Shown: positions 21,861-30,000 of the stretch, piece after piece
Layout of the letters: every line of letters begins with the position of its first letter
How positions within the stretch are numbered: position 1 is the first letter of the stretch
From: Vallitalea maricola
GTDB lineage: Bacteria; Bacillota; Clostridia; Lachnospirales; Vallitaleaceae
NCBI RefSeq assembly: GCF_036985595.1
Contig: NZ_BTPU01000072.1
Span: 1-32,096, forward strand
Direction: 5' to 3'
DNA: 32,096 bases
The notes under the pieces: generated by a model
Database searches by the model: none
Told to the model about the DNA's origin: nothing
Seen by the model: only the letters and a program-made list of their open reading frames with translations
Position numbers and translations under genes: made by a program

Positions 21861-24110
21861 TTATTTTTTGATTACTTCAATCAATCTAATTTCATTTAGT
21901 ATGATTGAACTTTCAAGATGTAAGGAATCTTTAGTATAGATATTATTAACACTAATTCTCATGTTTTCTTTGCTTTTAAGAAAATTCATATCTTCTTTAT
22001 CAATTTCTATTGGCGAACCCATATTCAACCATTCACTAAAGATACAACCATTCTCTTGATTTAACAGATAAGTTCTAACCTTATAATTGCCTTCTGTTAA
22101 TTTTAGATTAACATAAACAATGGTAGAAATACTATTTGATGATTTTTTTGAGAAAGAATTATAATTAAGGTCTTTGCTGTAATTAAACATATTACCTATT
22201 TCTTGGGTGTAATAATACAGGAGTATATAATATCTATCATGATTTTTAACTACAATATAATACTTTCCATTGTCTATTATATCACCTTTTACTTTATCTA
22301 ATAAATAGTACGTATTGTAAATGGGCTTCTTAAGACCATTAAATGTCAATAGACTATCTTTCCCGTTGAATATTTTAGAATTAATCATAGGATCAATAAG
22401 TGGTACAATCAAGTTAGCACTCTTATATATATGCAAATAATTATATACGAAATAATTAGAAATAAAACATGTATCATATAGTTCATTTACAATTCTATTT
22501 TGATAGATATATGTATGGATATGTCTGCTTTTCAGCCATTCCACAATCTCATTAATTGTCTTTGAATTTTTCCAATAATATTTATCGTTAATCTCAATAG
22601 TAATAAAATCAAGCTTAGAAAAATTATAATTGTCTAAAACATTTTCAGCTGTGAAATATTTATTTAAATTAAGTAGGATGCCTATCTTAAGGTCTTTATA
22701 ATTGTATATCAACTTTTTGATAACATTATTATAAAGATTGATAAACTTATCATAATAAGCTGATTCACAACTTATCTCTAGTTTCCATCTGCTCACTTGA
22801 TATATACCAAATTTTTCTAGGCAATGATTAATAAAAGTTTCTACAATAATGTTCCATTGTTTTAGAGTGAAATACTTTTCATTATAAGAGAGTTTTATAA
22901 AAGGTCTTACCCCAGTATTTATTAGTAGTTCTAATAAATTATCTATATAAAACCAGTTCAAACTTTTATCATCATTCATGAAGTTTATTGTTTTGTCAAA
23001 AATATTTCCGAATCTGATATAATCAATATGAAGTTCATTAGTTATAGCTTCAAGACTACTTTTAAGTATAATATCCATACCATTGCTAGGCATGTTGATT
23101 TGGAGTATGTTTTCTTTATGAATCGTATCTATACTTTTATTAAGCATATTTACAGTAAGATAATATACTTGATTAAGGTTTCCCGATAAAAAATCTTTTG
23201 CAAGAAGTTGGATATAATTATGTAATATGGTTCTGCTATTAAAAGTGACAGATGTATTTTTTTTCTTAGGTGATATATCTGATAAATATTTTTTCCTAAA
23301 AGAACTAGGAGTTTCCTTATAAGTTTCTTTGAATAATTTTGTATAAGCTTTAACACTGGAGAAACCATGTTCCAGAGCAATATCAATAATCATCTTGTTT
23401 GAATTAAGCAAATCATTCATGGATTTATTTAGTCTAAAAAGATTAAGATACTTATTAAACCCAATACCAACCCTGTTTTTGAAAAATTTGGAGAGATAGT
23501 GAATGCTTATGTATTCCTGTTCAGCAATTTGTGATAGAGTAAGTTTTTTATTATAATTCTTATTTATATTTTCAATAATTGATATTAATCTTTGCTGTGA
23601 CCTGTCATTATGATTTCTGTCGTTAATCATAGTTTTCTTAAAATTCCTTAGCAATAATTCAACTAAAGCTAAAGATTGTTTCAGAAGTTTTATCTGATAT
23701 GTATTTTCTTTGTTTAATCTATACCACATCATGATGACTAAATTTTCTTTTATGGTGTTATAGGTGTTGGAATCTTTGTTTAACATAGTCGAATTCATAT
23801 GAAAAACAATTTCTGTAAAACCTTGATAATATTTCTGATAGAAATAAGGATCTAGTTGAAACACTAAAATTATTATATCGTCTCCTAATGGAGTGATTTC
23901 GTGCATCTCATAACTATTTATAAGAATAATATTGTCTTGATGAACGATATAACTAGAATCTCTTATTTTAACACGTACAGAACCTTTCAGTACAAAGAGA
24001 ATTTCTATTTCTTTATGCCAATTCATAGGGTATACACGTTTGCTTTCATGTAAAAAAATACTAAAAGGTAAATTACCACTATGCTTAATAATCTCAAATT
24101 TCGTATTCAT
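21861..24110 (-). CDS. AraC family regulator with glycosidase-like C-terminal domain
   Basis: 749 aa. Residues about 5-150 form a cupin (AraC-binding) domain: MNWHKEIEILFVLKGSVRV, then NIILINSYEMHEI. Residues about 185-285 carry two HTHs of the AraC/XylS type (LTLSQIAEQEYISIHYLSKFFKNR and IIDIALEHGFSSVKAYTKLFKE, then the TPSSFRKKY end). The remaining ~450 residues resemble a glycoside hydrolase family 39 (xylosidase-like) barrel plus beta domain. The acid/base motif NEP reads CES (WKLEISCES), and I see no clear nucleophile strand, so it is probably a sugar-sensing domain, not an enzyme. It is transcribed divergently from buk-ptb, but regulating them is not implied by its domains. Confidence 0.85.
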   Translation of the reverse strand: MNTKFEIIKHSGNLPFSIFLHESKRVYPMNWHKEIEILFVLKGSVRVKIRDSSYIVHQDNIILINSYEMHEITPLGDDIIILVFQLDPYFYQKYYQGFTEIVFHMNSTMLNKDSNTYNTIKENLVIMMWYRLNKENTYQIKLLKQSLALVELLLRNFKKTMINDRNHNDRSQQRLISIIENINKNYNKKLTLSQIAEQEYISIHYLSKFFKNRVGIGFNKYLNLFRLNKSMNDLLNSNKMIIDIALEHGFSSVKAYTKLFKETYKETPSSFRKKYLSDISPKKKNTSVTFNSRTILHNYIQLLAKDFLSGNLNQVYYLTVNMLNKSIDTIHKENILQINMPSNGMDIILKSSLEAITNELHIDYIRFGNIFDKTINFMNDDKSLNWFYIDNLLELLINTGVRPFIKLSYNEKYFTLKQWNIIVETFINHCLEKFGIYQVSRWKLEISCESAYYDKFINLYNNVIKKLIYNYKDLKIGILLNLNKYFTAENVLDNYNFSKLDFITIEINDKYYWKNSKTINEIVEWLKSRHIHTYIYQNRIVNELYDTCFISNYFVYNYLHIYKSANLIVPLIDPMINSKIFNGKDSLLTFNGLKKPIYNTYYLLDKVKGDIIDNGKYYIVVKNHDRYYILLYYYTQEIGNMFNYSKDLNYNSFSKKSSNSISTIVYVNLKLTEGNYKVRTYLLNQENGCIFSEWLNMGSPIEIDKEDMNFLKSKENMRISVNNIYTKDSLHLESSIILNEIRLIEVIKK

Positions 24111-24494
24111 AATCGATCGCCTTCTTTATTAAATATATTAAATAACCATTTGACTAAATATTATGAACTCATATTTATAAATTTTTAGTAAATTAAAGTT
24201 CAAAAATAATACCTTATAATAATAAAAAAATCCTCCTTAATTATTGATATAATCAATATATATCAACTATTTCTTAACTTTATAATCTTACCTTAATAGT
24301 ATCTTTATCTTACTAAAAAGTCAATAATATATAGTGCAAAAAAAGTACATTATAGGGTATAATAATTGACATATGAATTATTGCTATTAAAAGTTGACAA
24401 AAAAAGGTTATCATTTAACCAAAAGGAGCACCGAGAAAAAAGTCCAATGGTGTTAATCTATAGACATGAAATATGAAAGGAAATGGTATCTAAT
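24111..24494. promoter_or_regulatory. Divergent promoter region between the AraC gene and buk
   Basis: AT-rich, no gene seen. It holds a perfect palindrome ATTGATATAATCAAT (24244-24258) that could be an operator. Two TTGACA hexamers lie 28 bp apart (24366-24371 and 24394-24399), and TATAAT is at 24359-24364. No -35/-10 pair has ideal spacing, so the exact buk start point is uncertain. Confidence 0.4.
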
Positions 24495-25574
24495 ATGGAA
24501 AGCAAATTAAGGATATTAGTAATAAATCCAGGGTCAACTTCTACAAAGATTGCAGTATTTGATAATGAGCAACAATTATTTGAAGAAACACTTAGACATT
24601 CTACAAAAGAACTTGAAGTATTTGATACAATATTAGACCAATATACATTCCGTAAAGATGCAATAATAAGTGCTCTTGAAAAAAGACAGATTGAATTATC
24701 TAGTTTAAGTACTATTGTAGGTAGGGGTGGAATTCTAAAGCCTATTGAAGGTGGTACATATCTATTGGAAGATAAGTTGATTGAAGCTCTAAGAGATGGA
24801 GCTATCCAAAAAGGTCATGCATGTAATTTAGCAGGTCTTATTGCTAATGACATTGCTAAAGAGCTAGACATAAAAGCATATATGGTTGATCCACCTTGTG
24901 TAGATGAGATGGACGATGTTGCAAGAATTACAGGGTTAGAAGGTACTAGTAGAATTAGTATGTTCCATGCCCTTAATCAAAAAGCGGTTGCTAGAAGGGC
25001 TGCTAAAAAAATAGGAAAGAGATATGAAGAGTGTAATTTTATTATAGCACACGTAGGTGGAGGTATATCTGTTGGTGCACATAAAAAAGGAAGAGTAATA
25101 GATGTCAATAACGCACTGGATGGAGATGGACCATTTTCACCAGAACGATCAGGTGAATTACCTACAGGTGATTTGGTTGATTTGTGTTTCTCTGGGAAAT
25201 ATAACAAACAGCAAATCAAAAAGTTGTTAGCTGGTAAAGGTGGTATAGTTAGTTATCTTGGTGTAAATGATGTAAGAGTTGTTCAAGAGATGATAGAGAA
25301 AGGCAATGAAAAAGCAATTCTTATATATGAAGCAATGGTATATCAAGTTGCAAAAGCCATAGGAGCAATGGCCACTGTTTTAATGGGTGATTATGATATG
25401 ATAATTCTAACTGGTGGTATTGCTTATTCAAAGATGTTCAGTGAAAAATTAAGGAAGAAAATTAATTTTTTAGGTGAATTTGAAGTTTTTCCAGGTGAAG
25501 ATGAATTGATAGCCTTAGCAGAAGGTGGACTTCGTATACTTACAGGTGAAGAAACAGCAAAATTATTCAAATAA
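24495..25574 (+). CDS. buk: Butyrate kinase
   Basis: Final step of butyrate fermentation: butyryl-phosphate plus ADP gives butyrate plus ATP. It belongs to the acetate/butyrate kinase (ASKHA) fold. Visible are INPGSTSTKIAVFD near the N terminus, HVGGGISVGAHKKGRVIDVNN, GDGPFSPERSGELP, and TGGIAYS near the end. The ATG at 24495 gives 359 aa, the usual size. An in-frame ATG at 24483 lies only 2 nt after AAAGG, too close for initiation, so the shorter form is chosen. ptb follows 64 bp downstream. Branched-chain acyl kinases are close relatives and cannot be excluded. Confidence 0.93.
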   Translation: MESKLRILVINPGSTSTKIAVFDNEQQLFEETLRHSTKELEVFDTILDQYTFRKDAIISALEKRQIELSSLSTIVGRGGILKPIEGGTYLLEDKLIEALRDGAIQKGHACNLAGLIANDIAKELDIKAYMVDPPCVDEMDDVARITGLEGTSRISMFHALNQKAVARRAAKKIGKRYEECNFIIAHVGGGISVGAHKKGRVIDVNNALDGDGPFSPERSGELPTGDLVDLCFSGKYNKQQIKKLLAGKGGIVSYLGVNDVRVVQEMIEKGNEKAILIYEAMVYQVAKAIGAMATVLMGDYDMIILTGGIAYSKMFSEKLRKKINFLGEFEVFPGEDELIALAEGGLRILTGEETAKLFK

Positions 25575-25638
25575 GCTATTGAATATTTGCAATAATCTAT
25601 GTAAAATATAAAAATCAGTATAAAAAGGGATTGGTTGG

Positions 25639-26541
25639 ATGGTTTGTAAATTTGAAGATATAATGAAGTTAGCCAAAACAAAAGAACCTAAAGTGCTTTC
25701 GGTTGCTGTAGCTCAAGATATAGATGTTTTGATTTCTGTGAAGATGGCAATTGAAGAAGGAATAATTAAGGCTATTCTTGTAGGGGACAAAGAAGAGATA
25801 CTCAAGATTGCAAAAAAGATAGATTTTAATGTTGACAATGTAGAGATAATTGATGAAAAAGATAAAGTAGAAGCATGTAATATCGCTGTAAAAAAGGTAA
25901 CAGATAAAGAAGCTGATATGGTGATGAAAGGTATCATTGATACTGCTGTCATTTTAAAAGCCGTTTTGAATAAAGAAGCTAATCTAAGAACGGGTAGAGT
26001 ATTAAGCCATGTTGGTGTTATGGATATACCTGGATATGAGAGGGTATTATTGATATCTGATGCAGCAATGAATATTGAACCAGACCTAATGACTAAAAAG
26101 CAGATAATTGACAATTCTGTTATTGTAGCTAGGAGCATAGGTATTGATGAACCCAAGGTTGCTATGTTATGTGCAAAAGAAAAAGTAAATCCGAAAATGC
26201 AAGCCACAGTTGATGCAAAAGAACTTGAAGAAATGAATAAAAGAGGGGAAATACATAATTGTATCGTAGGTGGTCCTCTAGCTCTGGATAATGCAGTATC
26301 AGTAGAAGCTGCTAACCATAAAAAAATTGATAGTCCAGTTGCTGGAAAAGCAGATATTTTGATAGTGCCTTCTATTGAAGCAGGTAATGTATTATATAAA
26401 TCATTGGTTTTCTTAGCTAATGCTAAAGCGGCTGGTGTTTTAGTAGGTGCAAAAGTACCTATTGTTGTAACATCAAGAGCCGATACTGAAATATCTAAGA
26501 TTAATTCTATTGCTTTAGCTATGTTAATGACTTCTAAATAG
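25639..26541 (+). CDS. ptb: Phosphate butyryltransferase
   Basis: It converts butyryl-CoA and phosphate to butyryl-phosphate, the substrate of Buk. 300 aa, normal for Ptb of the phosphate acetyl/butyryltransferase family. Family features are the DADMVMKG-like stretch (ADMVMKGIIDTAVILKAVL), LSHVGVMDIPGYERVLLISDAAMNI, and the C-terminal block GKADILIVPSIEAGNVLYKSLVFLANAKAAGVLVGAKVPIV. AAAGGGATTGG precedes the ATG. The gene order buk-ptb is the reverse of the ptb-buk order of Clostridium acetobutylicum. A terminator closes the operon. Confidence 0.93.
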   Translation: MVCKFEDIMKLAKTKEPKVLSVAVAQDIDVLISVKMAIEEGIIKAILVGDKEEILKIAKKIDFNVDNVEIIDEKDKVEACNIAVKKVTDKEADMVMKGIIDTAVILKAVLNKEANLRTGRVLSHVGVMDIPGYERVLLISDAAMNIEPDLMTKKQIIDNSVIVARSIGIDEPKVAMLCAKEKVNPKMQATVDAKELEEMNKRGEIHNCIVGGPLALDNAVSVEAANHKKIDSPVAGKADILIVPSIEAGNVLYKSLVFLANAKAAGVLVGAKVPIVVTSRADTEISKINSIALAMLMTSK

Positions 26542-26573
26542 CTGTGAAGAAATAATTGAATAATCAGGTTGCT

Positions 26574-26606
26574 AAAAATGTTCTTATTTAAATAAGGGCA
26601 TTTTTT
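26574..26606 (+). terminator. Terminator of the buk-ptb operon
   Basis: A 14-bp stem (AAAAATGTTCTTAT with ATAAGGGCATTTTT, two G-U pairs) around TTAA, running into T. Confidence 0.88.
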
Positions 26607-27053
26607 ATATCCATTTATCTGTCTATACTTATAGAATAAATGAGTAATAAAATTGATAATATTATAATAAATTATAAAATAGTGTATCTATTTATGGGAA
26701 ACAATTGAAGTATAAAATAAATGAGCAAGTTGATTAAAATGTAAAAATATGTAGGTATAAATTACTATATATGGTAAAAAAGTGTATAATGTTTAAATAA
26801 TGTAAATTAGTACTTAATACCTAAAAAGTCCTTTTTTTAATGACTAGTAGATGGTATAATAAATTTATTAAAAAAATATATTTATTATCATCTCACAAAT
26901 AATACAAAATAATCAAAAAAGTATAATAACAAATAAATATATATATTAATAAAAATCTAAGTAAGATAATATTTACTTATAATCATTATGACACTTAAAA
27001 GATTGACAAAATAGTAATTATATAATAGAAAAATTGAAGGAGGAGAACTATTC
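26607..27053. other. AT-rich upstream region of the giant surface-protein gene
   Basis: No gene seen. An AT-rich inverted repeat ATAATAAAT (26856-26864) / ATTTATTAT (26880-26888) overlaps an extended -10 (TGGTATAAT, 26852-26860). Other TATAAT hexamers occur at 26785 and 26932. TTGACA at 27003 is 12 nt from TATAAT at 27021, too close to act together. The promoter of the downstream gene therefore lies here but cannot be placed. Confidence 0.35.
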
Positions 27054-30000
27054 ATGAGAAAGTATAAGATTTTAAAACAATTGTTTACTGTTATACTTGT
27101 AATTGCGATTACAGTTACAGGAATCCCGATTAACTCTTATGCAAATGAGACAGAACCCAAAGCTCAGACCATTGATATTGAACAAGCTTTGAAGAATAAG
27201 ACAGAAAATGATAATATTCCATCAGAGAATGAAAACATAAATAATACTAATGATAATGAATTGATGAAGCATAATCAAGAAGAAGAGGAAAATGAAGACG
27301 AATCAAGTGATGATGGAATAAACACTGAAGGAAATAATCAAAATCAAGAAAATCAGAATATAGATAAAGATGAGGAACAAGTTTCTGATGAGAATAATGG
27401 TGAGAAAGTAGACGATACCCATGATTTTGATAATGATAATAGCAATGAAAATGCAAATTTAGATAAAGAAGAAGATGATATCCAAAAGGATGCTGAAGAA
27501 GATGACTTAGATAAATTAGATGAATCAAATAATAAAAAACAAGCTAATGAACTTTCTAGTGTAGTTATTAGTAATGTAGCAGGTAGAAGCAAAGTCAATA
27601 TATACATTGGAAATGAATTTTATGAGCATTTAGATGGTGAAACATCTGATGATATGTTAATTATTGAACCAAAAGGAACAATAATCAGACTAGAAGCTAT
27701 TGATTATCCAGGTGCTGATCCAACTCATATATTTAATTGTTGGTTTGTTCAATCACAATTGAGTAATACTTATATAACAGATAGTATTATTGAATTTAAT
27801 ATTGAAGACTATATAAAAGTAACACCATGGCATAATGCTAACCTAAAACCAGAAGAAAAAGAAGTAATAATCAGTGGAGATAGTGTGATAGAGATTCCTT
27901 ATAAAAATGATGTTACCAAGAATTATACTGCAGAAGTATATGATGAATCTGGTGATATCATTGAAGATTTAACTATTACATGGTCTATAAAAAATGAGTT
28001 GGTTGGTGTAAATATTAACCAAACAGGGGGAGTTACTGTTACTGGTGAAGCGACTGTTAGTAATTTCACTATAATAGCTATTACTCAAAATGGTACTAAA
28101 GGAGAAATGCAGATACAACTTAGTCCATATGCTATACCAGATGCTCCTAATTTAACAGCAGATGATATTAATAATATAATTATTGGTCAAGACGCAAATA
28201 GAGAAAATATGGAGTACACAATAGGGGATAGTGATAATTGGGAAACATATGATTCTGATAATCCTCCAGATTTAACAATGGATGTTGTTATCAAGCTTAG
28301 GTTTATTGGTACAGAAACAATACCACCAAGTAACATAACAACATTACAATTCAATTATAACTATATAGAAAATTTTAATGACGATAAAGAAATATATACT
28401 GACATTCAAAGTGATAATAGAGGATATTTAAGTGTAAAACATTATGATATCGCTAATGATTCACAAGTTGATGAAAATGATAGGGTTAAGATGTTTGGTG
28501 ATGAGAGATACTCTGATTTCATTATTCAGACTCCTATAGAATCAGCATATGGAGATTACTTTGATATGTATAATGAGAGCCAACAAGGTTCATTATATTT
28601 TGAAGCCAATTACAATAATAACTCTCATGAAGCTTTTGAAAAAGCTATAGTCATGTGGGGATATTTTGTGCCTGAAAAAACTGGTGAATATCAATTATAT
28701 GCTTATTCAGATGATGGAATATATGGTTCTTTGACAGTTGGAAATGAAGATAAAATATTTGTTAACAAATGGCAGTATCAATCACCTTCTACAAGAGGTA
28801 ATGGTACAGTGTACCAGATGCAAGAAGGTAAGATATACCCAATATATATGAATTTCTTTGAGAATAGAAAAAGTCAATCTGCATTTAAATTACAAATGTC
28901 TTTTAATGGTAATACAATAGAAGATGTACCAGGTACTTACTTATATCCAAGTTCCAAAAACTTGGCTTATAATAATAATGTCCCTGTAATGGGTATAAAT
29001 GTAGAACCTGAGTCAACTATAATTAATTTAGATGAAAATGATAGTATAACACTTAATGCAACAATAGAACCGATAAATGCAACTAATAAAAATATAAATT
29101 GGTCTTCTAGCGATGATAGTATTGCAAGGGTTGATTCTAATGGTAATGTAACACTTAATAAAGTTGGTGTTGTAACAATAACAGCTACAACGGAAGATGG
29201 AAATTATGAAGATAATTGTGTCATAACTATTAATTCAAATCTTACAGGAGACCCTCATGATTTCTTTTATGCAAGTGATGATAAAGGAACTTTGGTAAAA
29301 TATTACCCATATAGGAATTCAAATAAAACAGATAAGATCGCTTCAAAAATAGATGATTATAGAGATATAGCAACTTTACCTGATGGAACTTTAGTAGGTG
29401 TCACCCAAAATGGTAATCTTTATAAAAATATTGAGTTGGGTATAGATGAAAGAGAAAAAATAGGACCTGGTTTTTATACCGATAACGAAGATAATCATTC
29501 CTATTTCAATGATTTTTATGGAGTAAATGCATTAACTTCTGATTCTAATGGTAATCTATATTATGTTGAAGAAGATTATGGAATAATTAGAAAGTATGAT
29601 ATTACAAATAATGAAATAACTGATGTTGTAGCTACAGGATTGTCTTCTGCAGGAGATATTGTTTTTCTTGATGCTAACACAATTTATTATACTGCTTATG
29701 ATTATTGGAACTACTATTATCTAGTTAAAGTTAATATTGCAACAAAGCAGGTCAGTAAAATTGCTAATTTATCACGAATACCTTATGGTATAGCATCGCT
29801 CAATAACAAATTATTTGTAACGTATACAAAGAAAAATCAAAGTTATGTTGATATATATGATGTAGAAGGCAATAAATTAAATCATAAATCTGATAAAATT
29901 AATCATTTGGAAAAAGTATTTGGAGCTTCACAAGGAATTGAAAAAGTAGTATCTAATCCACCTGTTGCCAAAGATGTACGAATTGAAGGTAGTGCAAAAG

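Noticed and set aside
24483..24494. ATG at 24483 as buk start
   Set aside because: Only 2 nt from AAAGG; the ATG at 24495 fits family length and spacing better.
25713..26207. Long minus-strand frame inside ptb
   Set aside because: A shadow of the ptb coding frame. It has no ribosome binding site and overlaps a well-supported gene.
27003..27026. TTGACA/TATAAT promoter of the surface-protein gene
   Set aside because: The spacer is 12 nt, too short for a sigma-A promoter.
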